Source: Torreya grandis
Taxonomy: Eukaryota; Streptophyta; Pinopsida; Cupressales; Taxaceae
Assembly: GCA_037957365.1 (NCBI GenBank)
Contig: JARHVA010005488.1
Location: forward strand, 758,501 to 822,500
Direction: 5' to 3'
DNA length: 64,000 nucleotides
Made by a program: the position numbers and the translations under genes. Positions 48,518 through 60,640 of this stretch are shown piece after piece. The notes under the pieces were generated by a model. It did no database searches, was not told the origin of the DNA, and was given only the letters and a program-made list of their open reading frames with translations. How positions within the stretch are numbered: the stretch's first letter is position 1; each line of letters starts with the position of its first letter.

Positions 48518-49787
48518 CTATTAGCTAAAACCCACCTTTTAACCAACCCTTCCTTTTATCCCTAACCATCAATGGTCAAGGTGACCATCGATGGTCACTT
48601 TGACTATTGATGTTCACATTTCACCATCTAAAGTAACTTAACTCACCCTTAAATCCACCTTGATTTTTTATAATTATCTCATCTAAATCCATGTGTGATC
48701 CATTACATATGTGAGTTATAATTAGAAATCCTAGTTAATGTCTTGTTACACATCTCTTTCCTTGCCTATAAGAGGAGAAGAGTAGGAGGTGAAGATCTAT
48801 CCACAACTATCAAGAGCTTTTACATCCAGAGCTTCTTTTGTAGGTGTTCTTCTAGCGATCCATTGATTCAACCATCATTTTAGAGAGCTAAATTGTCATC
48901 ATCCCTCAGTTTATAGCTAAGTGCCATTACTCTATCAAAGTCATGCTAGATTCCATCAATGATCTAACCACCTCAACCACTTATCCAACCAACCTAAGGC
49001 AAGGTAAGTATTTATTGTCCATTATTCAATTACTTTATTTGTATTTCTGAACTAGCCCAGCATAAACCCATCTACCAAAATTAACTTCTAGAGTCTCATC
49101 AATTAGCCATATAATACCCAAACCCAACACATAGTAACTTTCGATGGTTAGCTTGATCATCGATGGTCTATCTAACCACCGATAGTTACCTCAACTATCA
49201 ATGGTCACCTCAACCACTGATAGTCACCTCAACTACTAATGGTTACCTTAACCATCGAAGGTCATTATGGTATAAAATAAAAATGAGCTATTTTCACCTA
49301 TTTACCCTTAACCAAATCTAATTTTCTTTTCATTTGCATATTCACAGACCCTCAACCTATTTTTTGAAGCACACTTAACTTGTTTAGCATTAATATTGTC
49401 CCACTTATTGCTATATTAGTCATTCTAGTCTATTTATTTATCAATCATTTCCTATGTTCAATTTTAGTACCTTTTTATTATTGATGTAAGTACTTTACCT
49501 TTTATTTTCTAAGCTTAATTCTTTAAAACATGTGCATTGATAGCCCCCAAAGAAGCTCTTTCTTCTAGGATCTACCTAAAACTAGAAATTCCACTTAGCT
49601 ATCTATCTAACCAACCATTTACTTTAGTGTTATCTTATCTATAGGGCATTCTTCCCAAGCCAAATATTATCTCTCTACAATCATTTGATTTAATGTGCAC
49701 ACAACCAAATAGGTTTTTAACCATACCCATATCTAGTTTTTTTCTTCTTCCTTTCTTGGAATATAAGCTAAAATTTACTGAAAAACA
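48518..49787 (+). repeat. E4 3' LTR, right part (after E1)
   Basis: Begins with the duplicated CTATT and continues the LTR to GAAAAACA at 49,787. Contains the TATA-like box (48,766-48,773), 19-bp units at about 48,565-48,620, and seven 19-bp units starting at 49,137, 49,156, 49,175, 49,194, 49,213, 49,232 and 49,251. Confidence 0.88.
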
Positions 49788-50999
49788 TGTCTACTAAGGT
49801 TTTCTCATGGATGCTTATGTCATGATTTTTACATTCTCTCTTTCACTACAATTATCCTAATATTTCGCCTTAAGGAATATTGTTTTGTTAATTGGTCATT
49901 CCTCTTAGGTTTTCCCTTTGTGAGTTATAGTGTAAGACCATGGATAGGACTAGGCTCTCCTCATAAATTACCACAATAAAATATTTCCTTATTTTTATCC
50001 TTATTACCATTCAGTTCATTGGTGTTCACCTTGTGATTTACAATGTAAGACCATGGGGACTAGGCTTTCCTCACAAATTTCCACATTAAAAAATATTTAA
50101 ATTATTCTCATAGTTATTTCCATCTCTTTAGTGTTACCTTTGTGAGTTGTAGTGTAAGACTTTGGATAGGACCAAACCTTCCTCATAGAATATTTCAATA
50201 ACTAGTTCATATTGTAACCAAGTTATAATAAAATTACATGCTTCAAATTTGAGATAATTTGTGTTACATTATGATTTACATGTCATTTACATATTTCCCA
50301 TCTTGATTTAGTATGTTTTATACTTACTTCATAAGAACTTCACTTTTATCTTCTTAATTTATGAGTGTGTGTATGCTTACAACCATTTTATTAAATTAAT
50401 CATACTTCCCATCTTGGTTTAGTATGATTAATTTTAATTACACCTACATTTTTTTTCTTTTAATACTTCCCATCTTGATTCAGTGTGATTGATTAAATTT
50501 ACAATTTTTTTGTTTTTATACCATTGTTTTTCACGTGTCTTCCATTTTATTACAAATTTTCATACTTCCCAACTTGATATAGTATGACTATTATTTGTTT
50601 TAATTTGGTGAAATTATTTTTACATGGTTTGAAAACATTTGTTACCATTCATATTTTATTTTTACACATTTCACCTCATGATATAGTGTGTATTACATTT
50701 TATGATTATTTATACTTTTCTAAATTATTTTGATTTTCTTTTTAACCATGCATGTGTATCACATAATCCCAAAAAAGAAAGCATACATCACATATTTCCC
50801 ATAGCATATATAACAAAATTAAAATGCATGTGATAAAAAATATATATATCCATACATCCATGCACACACAAGTACAAATCATATACCAAGAAATTTCAAA
50901 TCAATTTATATACAATGAGTTTTATACAATACAAGTATAAAATACAATAGATACAACTCTAAGGATGTGCTCCATCATGCCTATCCTCTATCCTAGCCA
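49788..50999 (+). other. 3' non-coding region of a further + strand element: two repeat arrays
   Basis: No gene. First array: three units of about 120-130 bp at 49,905-50,210, each with GTGTAAGACC-like and GGACTAGGCT-like blocks and outer TTGTGA/TCACAA-type arms. Second array: five family B hairpins at 50,290-50,315, 50,401-50,426, 50,463-50,486, 50,561-50,586 and 50,664-50,691, with loops like TCCCATCTTGATTT. Orientation matches E4, so this is probably the 3' part of a + strand Tat element into which E4 inserted. No pol is visible for it. Confidence 0.6.
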
Positions 51000-52935
51000 T
51001 GTTACCCTTCGATGCCTATGACTGATCCCTTTGAATGGTGCATTGTAATGAGGTAGTCTAGGATTTCAATCCATCAATTTTATCCTATATATTGGCCACT
51101 TGGGCCTGCACATGTCCAAGTGTCATAGCAATTGCCATATGAGTGGCTCACTCTTGTGTCAATCCTTACTAATCTTGAGTGTCTCCCTCTCCTACCCTTG
51201 CAGGTGGTTGTGAACCATATTTTCATGTCTATATCTATTGATTATCCTCTCCTACTAGTTTAAACTAGATAACATAAACTAGGGAAGATAGTATCATAGG
51301 ATCAACCAAGGTGGATGGATCATAATGTAACAACACCCCATCCAAAATATAATGATGTGCAGCCACAATTATGGCTCCTTATTGGATCTCCTTTGATGTA
51401 TTACCTATAAAAAAAACCAAAGATACATTATATATCATGTATTTATATCTTAAACAATTTATTTATCTATAAATACATAAACAAAAATGAAACTAGTGAT
51501 CTATGTCAACAACTTAACAAATCAAAAAAATTCTCACTAGTGTTAATATCACCAACCATAGTCTCCCTATCAAATTGATTACCAAGCACCTCCTCTATCA
51601 ACTACATATGCACAAGTGTAAAACTAAGAGTCACCACCCACACTCATCATAATCCTCTCCTTAGTATCCTCTCTATCAATTAACCATGTCCCATAACCAT
51701 TGTAGGATCACCTTGTGAGATTAGACACACCTATCTCCTCTCATTGATGGTGCTTCTATCTTCAACAAGCTCAAGGCAATCATTATCACCCTATTATGTC
51801 TATACTCTTACATCCTCACTTGTATCATCCACTTATATAAAATCCTCAACACTAGGCCTCACCACCTCATACTACCACACCTTTTCTATCCATAGTCTCA
51901 CCCATCGAGGCATAATCATAGGTATCTCAATAGGTACCCCTATGACTCCTCTCCCTTTTAGCTCTCTACCATATCATGTCCAATACATAAGCACTACTAT
52001 AGGGGACCTTAGATATGGTAGGCCTAGTTTCCTAGGTACATGAGCTATTAGATGTAGCTCCACCCATGAATCATAGTGTCCCATGATCTGAACACATCCC
52101 AAACTAGTCACAATAGTCACCCAATATGGCCATATGGAAGCAATGTCAATGTAAGGCTGCCATAATCTACCCTCATGTAATAGTATGTAAATTTAGAACA
52201 TGGATTATGATATGGACTACATGGTCCTACCTCCATCTTATAATTTGAGGTAACTTATCATCAATAACATAGGGAAACCCATGTGATCAATATATAGGGA
52301 ATCTCTCATAGGTCCATGCACTTATTAAAATGATGAAGCCCATCATCTTCTTACCTTGGGTCAGCATCCCATACATATCATGCATGAGTTGTACCCAAAT
52401 GAAATAACCAAGATCTTACAAGGTACATTGCTCTAGGATAAATTGACACAAGGCTATCACATAAAATAGTATCTTCCCATCTAATTTGTGACACAACACT
52501 CATGTTATCACAAGCCCTATCAAGGCATTTTGGAAATCTTGAATTGCTAAGTTATAATCATCAAACAAGCTGACACTCAAAATAACATAAATCATATATG
52601 ATCCTATCACCTACTAGGCTAAGTTAATATCTCATCCTTCACCTCTGTATCACATATAATCAAAGTCCTAATGATAGGAAGTATAAGCAAGGTATGGACA
52701 TCTTCCAAGATGATTCCCACATCTATAGTGTCCCCCTCCACCTCCTATCATAAATTTTTGGTCATGGAAATGAGATCAACACTCAAAGAGATCCTCTTCA
52801 TCTCCATGATGCCTAAAAACCCCAAGGCAACTAGCCAAGCTTGAACCATGTTTGACAAATTCTCTAAGAAATCTAGTAGATAGGACACATCCACTAGGCA
52901 CCCAAATCTCCATTACCTCTACAAAATTTCAAAGA
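51000..52935 (-). pseudogene. Weak antisense PMD-like remnant
   Basis: On the minus strand near 52,900-52,600 the translation contains VALGFLGIMEMKRISLSVDLIS, then TIDVGIILEDVHTLLILPII. The last is reminiscent of the GE(M/V)T(I/V)TLEDV..LLGLP block of the plant mobile domain. Later parts are too decayed to follow. Position and antisense direction relative to the hairpin B array match the clearer case in E4. I would not assert it without a profile search. Confidence 0.33.
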
Positions 52936-55849
52936 TTAAAGAATGTATTAGATATTCATGTCATGACAATAAAATACATTCTTAAATATTATTTAAAAAA
53001 TATAATTTAATTAATCCATCAACCTAATTATATTATTTTTTCCTTTTCCTACACAATGGACATATTTGATAATAAATCAACCCTATCACCTCTTTTCCAT
53101 ACTACATCAACCCTCTACTATATAGTTAGCCCATTCTTAGAAACACAATCAACCTCTTTGATACTAAATCAACCATTTATTATATCTAGCATATTATATC
53201 ATCCCTATAATTCACATTCAACCTCTTTTAATAGACTGTATCAGCCATATATTATGTACTACATTGGCTAGAAGGTACTTTGTCATCTATTTCTTTATTT
53301 CTAACTAGATCAGCCTTCTACTATGTAGTTGGGCACCCCCAATGATACTAAATCGGCCCACTATTATGTAATCAACCTCCTTTAATTATCTCACTTTTAA
53401 AATTAAGTTGATAGGGCTGACTTTGTTCTTATTTTGTGGTGACTTTTCAACCATTTATCATAAATGCCTTAGGCATTTATTGGTTTGATTCTTTCCTACC
53501 CAATACCTTGTTCTACCCCTTATCTACCTAAAAATTTATTAGGGTCATTTTAAATATCTACATTTTTTCTAACATCTAATTTTATAAATTTTAGATTAAT
53601 TTTAATTAAAATCACTCAAATATTTGAAATTAATGCTTCACTTACCTAAGCTACACTCATCATGGCCACTAGGCATCCTCCCTATCATAAATTTTATCTC
53701 CTCACCATGGTCATTCTCTATGCTCAAACTAGGTCTCTTAGAGAATATTTTATCAAAATGATAAAAATAACAAATGCATTAATTTTTACCCTAGTTATAT
53801 TTACTATTTAAAATTATTTACCTACTAGTTATTTACAATCAAATTTCATTTTTCTACTAGATCTTTTTCCCAGCCAAAAGATGTTCTAGAACCTTGATGT
53901 CATAGAGAATATTTCCACATGGTACATGTATATTTTACAAAAAAATTGAGTTTTTACTTATTTTATAGGTTTAGCTAATGTTTCCTACATTGAAAGCCTT
54001 CACATTTCTCTCACTTCCATCCTCTTCTACAACACTAAGGTAAGTAAATGTATGTCTTTTTTCAATTTCATTATTTTATTTATCTTATTTATTTTTTACT
54101 ACAATTTATTTAAGCTTAGTGTTGTGTGTTTATATTCTCTTTTATAAAATCACCATCTTGTGTTATAATTGCATGATAAATGATGAACTTCTAGTGGGAC
54201 ATATGTATACACATGTTAGTTTTTAACTTTATCAATTATTGATGCTTTCTCTCTTACAAGAACCTATCGATTCTCAATTTTTTTGAGTATATGCCTTAAA
54301 ATGTACACTAGGAAATGGGTGGGTAGACTATTGGTGCTTTATAATATTAGTATCCCTTATACCACCACTTGAAACCAACACAAACCTATCCTATACACCT
54401 CCCTTACACATTCCTCCAAGTAATTCACCATCTCAAATAGCCCCTACCTAATCCAAAACCTCTTCTTAATTTTTACCAAATAAAGTCATCCTATCCCAAC
54501 CTTGTATTTAAAATATATGAGCACATTATGGGATTAGATCAGCCTTAACCAACCTAGTTTAGGAACTAATTATTTTATTTATTTAATGATACATGGTCAA
54601 TTGGGCTAACTCTATTGGTTAAAACTTTAGAATATTTTAGGGTTAGATCCAACTATATATACACATCCTTTTTACCATTTTATAGAAATACAAAGAGTAT
54701 AGCATTATTTTTGCATATAATTATCCACCATTCTACTTGAGGAGCATTGCTTAGGGTTTCAATACTACGCTTGGAGATAAAAATATTATCTTGTGGGATA
54801 AGTCTTTTATATACATATGAGATGTTATGTAGCCCATATTTGACCTATATTTGTTATCCTTACAAACCACAACAACCTATTGAAAATCACCTTGGCAAAG
54901 GGAGAGATTAAGGTTCAATGTGTTTCTTATTCAAAGGTAAGTATTCCTAACTCTTGATCTTTTTTTTTACATTAGATAAATTTGCATTTATTAGATTATA
55001 TGCTTCTATCTCCATGTATTATGATTGCCTCTACATTGAATTGAGTAGAGTTATTATATGGATGATTAATTTTATATTTATTACCCCAATTTATGTCACA
55101 TGCTTTGGTGAACACTAGGTTAGATTTTTCTTTACTTTGTCATTTACTTGTGATTAATTAAACATAGGACCTAGCTAGGATTATTGCATGACATTGATTG
55201 ACTAGAGGATTTGGAACCCTCTCTAATGATATTGTTGTGGTAAAGGACCCCTTGGTTAGGTATAGTATTTCCATATTGGTCATGACTATAATTGTTTAAA
55301 TATACCAACAAGCGGAAGGGCTAGTGTGATTTATCTTCTCTGAACTAGGATTGATTTGTAGATAAACTTCACTGTCCCTTGTATATACATAACATATACA
55401 CAAAAAATAAAAAAACAATTTAATATGTTCAAAAATATAAAACCATTCAAATATTTTCCCAAAAAAATCAAATATTAGATTGTATACATTTCCATGTTTA
55501 CATTCCTTCTATTTATCAGGTACTACATATATTATCCATGCTAGTATAGTCAATTTTATCATAAATACATGATTCACTTGTTCTCTTCAAGTGTTTACAA
55601 TTCATTATAAGACTCAATTCCTCTACACATATTTGTATTTTCTATTATAAATCCATTTAGGGAACATACATAGAAAAACATATTCAACATTGATATATTC
55701 ACCCATTGTGGGTATTATACTACATAGCTTCTAATTTCCTAGGTTATATCATTTTGCACTATACTGATTTTTTGAAAACTACTACTACTATAGACTCATA
55801 TTTTTACCTTAGGTGTTCAAAGAGAAATAATATGTAGATAATTCCCTTG
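52936..55849. other. Gene-free AT-rich DNA with degenerate repeats
   Basis: 53,060-53,400 holds loosely repeated ATCA(A/G)CC...CTACTAT(G/A)TAGTT units about 55-65 bp apart. The rest shows no coding or clear element boundaries. It may include the 3' LTR of the element to the left. Confidence 0.3.
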
Positions 55850-56880
55850 TTAGTTTAAATAACAAAAAATCAAGCATAAAAATACACTAGGACTAAACAC
55901 TCTTACCTAAGAACTAGAGAGATCGTAACATAATAAGCAAGATCAGAAAATAAAGATAAAGATGATACAAATTTATTACCTCCGTTATCAAATTTGATGC
56001 TTAATTATTGGCCTAAAGATGTTCATCCTCAGCCTATGATAATTTGAGTCTTCTAAAAATACTCTTCAATGGTGGTATCATCTCTCCAATAGTCACTTAT
56101 GGCTTGGTGTAAAGCTTGGCATAAATTGGGCATTATAACACTACTCTCAAAGGCTTTAAGAATGTATTCTAGAATAATAACCTTACACAAAAAATATTTT
56201 TTGCATATGATGTGGGAAATTTTATTTATATCTCTAATAACTAACTATAACCCTCGGAAGGTTAGGTTAAATTCTAACTTGGGTTGAGTCTAAATTAATC
56301 TAGCTTGAGTCAGTCTAACCTTAGGTTGGGTCAAAGCACTCATGAAATCTTGACACCTTGGTTTCATATATTTATTAGGCATGAAAAATCACTATAGATA
56401 TTTGTGATGTTATGACTCATAATTTTGGAATATTTAGGAAATAATAAATCACTTTATTAGATCTTTTTACCTTTTAACTTCATATTTGGCTAAAAATTCC
56501 TTTTTTAGTAAATGAAATTCACTAATTTGATTTGGAATTTTTGATTTGGGTAAGTTAATTATGATTTATAATGTAATTAATATTTCTTAGTGCCTTTTGG
56601 ATTTTTTTAATTATTTTAAATGTTATAATAGCTTTATAAGCCAAAAATGTCAAATTATTATGTTGTAATTTGACTAGGGTTAAAATTGAACTAGGTTTTC
56701 ATGCATACAAAGGTAATATGCCAAATAAGCTAGCCTCATCATGTTTTATGCAATTAAATCCATTAAATATATGAATTTTGGAAATTTAGGTGATTTCTAG
56801 GCTTATATTGTGTCATTTGCTAGAAATTAAACTAAATCCCATTTTAGGCATGAAAGTGGCCAAAACTAAGTCTCTATAGT
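55850..56880 (-). repeat. E5 3' LTR
   Basis: Its right end, about 56,785-56,880, aligns with the end of E2's LTR (TTCTAGGCTTA, TTTGCTAGAAATTAAACT, GGCCAAAA). It then meets AGTCTCTATAG, a decayed GGTGTCTACA. The next 13 bp, TTTACCCCTATTT, match the PPT complement. The left edge is approximate. Confidence 0.55.
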
Positions 56881-56893
56881 TTACCCCTATTTG

Positions 56894-58500
56894 AGAAAGA
56901 ATTAAAAGACATATGCATATTAACATCTTTTCTAATAATGTAAAAAAATTTAATCTAAACATTTCATGCCCCAAAGGTCAATTGATAAGCACTTGATTCC
57001 CCCTCAAGGGAGTGGGAAAAAAAATAAAATCATTGAAAGTTCCCTTGAAATGAAGGAAATGGCATGATCTCATGATAACAGAGATGGAATTTATAATTTG
57101 CCCAAAATAAGTTATAAATAGTAATGGAGATGGAGTAATTTATTTACCCAAAATTAGTTACAATCAATAACAAAGTGTGGGACACTGGTTTTCCCAAAGG
57201 TAATTATAAGTAATGGCACAAATAGTTACCATGATAGGGTAGTATAATGGGTACTGATTTGCCCAAAGGTGGTTATAATCAGTGACAAAATGGGGAAGAC
57301 TGATTTACCCAAATATGGTTATAATCAAGAATGAAAAATAAGAAACATTGATTTTTCCAAAGGCGGTTATAATTAGGAATGGAAAATAAGAAACATTGAT
57401 TTGCCCAAAGGTAGTTATAATCAAGAATGAAAAATAGGAAACATTGATTTTCCAAAGGTGGTTATAATTAGGAACACAAGCTTTTGCCTTATAATGGTAG
57501 GTGGAATAGGTAAGAATAATGATTTTCCCAAAGGAGGCTATAATCATTAACACAAGATGCAAAAATAATGATATACTCATAGGAAGTTATAATCATTAAA
57601 TTGGTTGAAAATATAATATTCCATAATGGGGAAAATTGGCAATAACTTATGTAAAAAATCTATAAAACATATTTATGATGAGATGGAAAAGGATAAAAAC
57701 ACATTTATAGCCTAAATGTGAGTTTGAATATGCACATTTAAAGAAACATGGGATATAGTTTGAAAAATTATGTTGTTAAATGGGCCTTAGGGGAGGCCCA
57801 AAAAGATGGTCTAGTTACAATATGATCAAAAAATAAGGTGTATAGGATCAAATAGTGAAAAATAGACTACAATTATGAAAAATACACTTCTTAGAGTGCA
57901 TAAAATGAACTATAGGACCTCGAGGTAAAAATTAATTTTGTTGGCTATATATTCACCCTTAGGGTGAAAATTAATTCATTTTCACCCTATCCTTTTAATA
58001 AATTTTTCTCTAGTTTTTTTCATGAATTATTGAGAGAAAATGCCCCATGAAAGAGCTTGGTGACATGTATCAGAGTAAGTGAGGGACCATATGTGGCCAC
58101 TACATGATGAGTCACTGGTAAATAACCTTAACTTAGTCATTAATTTCCATTTAATAACATTAATTACATTTGGGAAGGTGATAAGTGATGAAGTCACCAT
58201 TTGTATAATACATCAAACAATGGCTTTTCTAAGGAAAATGGTGGATTCAAGTAAAGTCATCATTTTTATAAATAGTAACAATGTTACAAAATGGTAGAAA
58301 GCATCAAAATGGTGATTTATCCCATTCTTAGGTGAAGTCCTTAATTTTGTGAGAATTAAAATGGTGTTTTCACCTTAAAATGTACATAATCACCTAAATG
58401 ATGACTTTACTATTGATAAAATAACAACTTTGCTCTGGAAGCCAAAAAAATTAATTTTGAGGACCCATAAGGGGTTTAACCTTTAAAAGAGGGTCATTTA
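56894..58500 (-). other. E5 distal 3' region with hairpin C array
   Basis: Hairpin C copies at 57,253-57,283, 57,301-57,327, 57,349-57,375, 57,396-57,424, 57,445-57,470, 57,517-57,549 and 57,567-57,597, with more degenerate ones from 57,090. From 57,650 on nothing recognisable, apart from repeated TTCACC/AATGGTG-type blocks at about 58,130-58,440. Confidence 0.7.
57253..57597 (-). repeat. Hairpin family C array (E5)
   Basis: Seven inverted repeats of 26-33 nt around the core CCCAAAGGNGGTTAT. Arms include ACTGATT/AATCAGT, TTGATT/AATCAA and TAATGATT/AATCATTA. The outer bases change in pairs. Confidence 0.87.
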
Positions 58501-58559
58501 GTCTAAGTAATCTAGGCTTAGGCTCTAGTAGTGGTATGTAGTTAGGTTGATGCTAACTT

Positions 58560-60640
58560 TTTTGATTGTAAGAGTGATTGTTTGTGCTTACCTATTACAA
58601 GAGATGATCACATTATCTACAAACCCTAGAGATTTGGACTCATGCCATGGTTACTTTCCTACAGATGTTAGACGTGCATGATGTGGCATAAATTAAAATC
58701 ATTTGAGATGATTGAGCTTATTTGAATGTGCTAATGGACTATTGTCATAGTGAGACATCCACCTTTCACTTATTGACTTGGGAGGCCACTGTCACACTTG
58801 AGGATACTTGGCATATACTTAAGTTCCCTATATGAGGGAGACTCTTGTTTTGGATACCACCAACATAGTAATAGGTAGTTCTTGATGATATATGTATCTA
58901 TCAGGGTATCCCATGGTTTAGTGAAAGGTTGATATAGACCTAATTGAGATGTATATAGATATTCAACTATATGAATACCTATTAGGGATCCATCACCACC
59001 AGTTCTGATTAATCAAGAGGTTGTTATTCTTATGGCCATTATTAATCACATATTATTTCCTAAAAATAGTGGTTGATACTTCCATATAGGCTCGAGTGGT
59101 GTGATTAGGATCATGTTAGAAAATTCAACATAGTTTGCCTAGGGACTAGCTATTCTACCATAGTTTTATATAGATTTGCACCTAATAACATATTGTAATG
59201 GATGTAGTATCAGATCTTGCACATTTATCATGATTTGGGGTTAGGATCATATCAATATCAAGTGACCAATCAGGATGCAAAAGGCATAGGATCCTAAGGA
59301 TCTAGTCGCTTATGGTTGGACTCAAACAGGAGCTAGTAGGTGCGGGTATAGATGAGACATTCCCTTTTATCATTGAATGTTCGATGATATAACACCACAT
59401 TTATTTATTTGGAGGTCTTACCTATTAGTTATAATTGTTTAGGGATGGATGGTATATGGGTTTCATGACTAATAGATGTTTTCTTACTGGGATACAATCC
59501 CATATTATAGAGGAGTACCACCCTAATTGGGCACTTAAGTAGTTTAGATTTACATATGATGTACCTAAGGGGCTATGGTGGTTTATACACATCATGTGAG
59601 AGATTATCCAATATTATCTTATGATCTCAATGAGTGTGTCCATAATGAGCTACATCAACACACCATAGGTTGTCTGGGCCTATGCAAGAAGAGTCACAAA
59701 TGTAGGGGTTATTCCAACTTACATGTACTAATAGGTACAGGTGTGCCCTTTAAGGCTAACAACTCCATTACTAGCAAGGGTCAAGTACCTATGGAAATTG
59801 AAGAGATGTAGTTTGACACCTTAAATAATAGTAGTAGGACATGATAGGAGAGTGAGACTAGAGATGATAAGAATGATGATGATGATGGTTGGGATGGAAG
59901 AGATAATATAGGAAATGGTGACGATGAGGGGCTAGATGTGATGATACTAGATCTTAGCTCAAAGTGGTGGTAGTGGCATAAATTGTCTTAGGCTAAGTAG
60001 GGATTTCAAGTACATAGGTGGATCCAAGATAGATAGGGCCTTTTGGTATGTCTATAAAAGATAAGGACATTATCATGCTTGAGTAGGAGATCAGTGCTCG
60101 AGTACAAGAGGTGGCAAGGTTATAATATCGACTATCTAATTTATAGGGCACCCTAAACATAAGGGATGATGTTATGACTAGATTATAGACATAGATCACT
60201 TGATTGAAGGTTAAGATAGATAAGATGGTATAGATATAGGGACAACTCATAATAGAGAGAGATCAGGCCATTAGCGAGTAGGATGAGGAATTGGATACTA
60301 TAGATAGACTCAAATGAGAGTGGGATATAGATCGAGGAGCCAATACATAGGCCAAATTCTAATATATTATTTTGGAGAGCCTTTAGGATAATGAAGCATC
60401 CTATTATATGTGAGCTGATGATTCTACCATGCCCAGGGATCAGTAAGTTATTAATTTTGAGATTTGAGATGCACATAGGGAAGGGAGTAGATTTGGTCAG
60501 TCTCAAACTAGGACTCATGTTATAATTTCCTCAAGACAATCTATTCATCAGCCATGACCACCACCATCAAGATCATCAGGTCCTCTTCTAGCTATAAATC
60601 ATATGGATACATATATCTAGATTTGATCATAAGGATTTTA
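58560..60640 (+). pseudogene. Antisense plant-mobile-domain-like gene remnant in E5
   Basis: On the + strand, opposite to E5. Near 58,755-58,840 the translation reads STFHLLTWEATVTLEDTWHILKFPI, a clear match to the THTFHLPWGEMTVTLEDV..LLGLPI opening of the plant mobile domain. After many stops, an open stretch at 59,575-59,811 (about 78 codons, HHVRDYPILSYDLNECVHNEL) probably belongs to the same gene's later part. A GATGATGATGATGG acidic tract follows near 59,875. Plant mobile domain proteins are either host silencing or meristem factors (MAIN/MAIL1) or transposon-borne. The element context favours the latter. Degraded, not functional. Confidence 0.6.

Larger units (their letters stand above)
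18370..49787 (+). mobile_element. E4: old complete Tat-lineage retrotransposon, interrupted by E1
   Basis: The 5' LTR (18,370-19,738) and 3' LTR (34,088-34,215 plus 48,518-49,787) flank a PBS, leader, ruined gag-protease-pol (20,685-29,040), a hairpin-rich 3' region and an antisense PMD-like remnant. E1 sits inside the 3' LTR. Domain order, PBS, duplicated gag zinc-knuckle module and 3' hairpins all match E1, so the two are related families within Tat. No clean target duplication: CATAT on the left, TGTCT on the right. Most of its visible differences from E1 in conserved blocks are C-to-T or G-to-A, consistent with decay of methylated cytosines. Confidence 0.88.
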
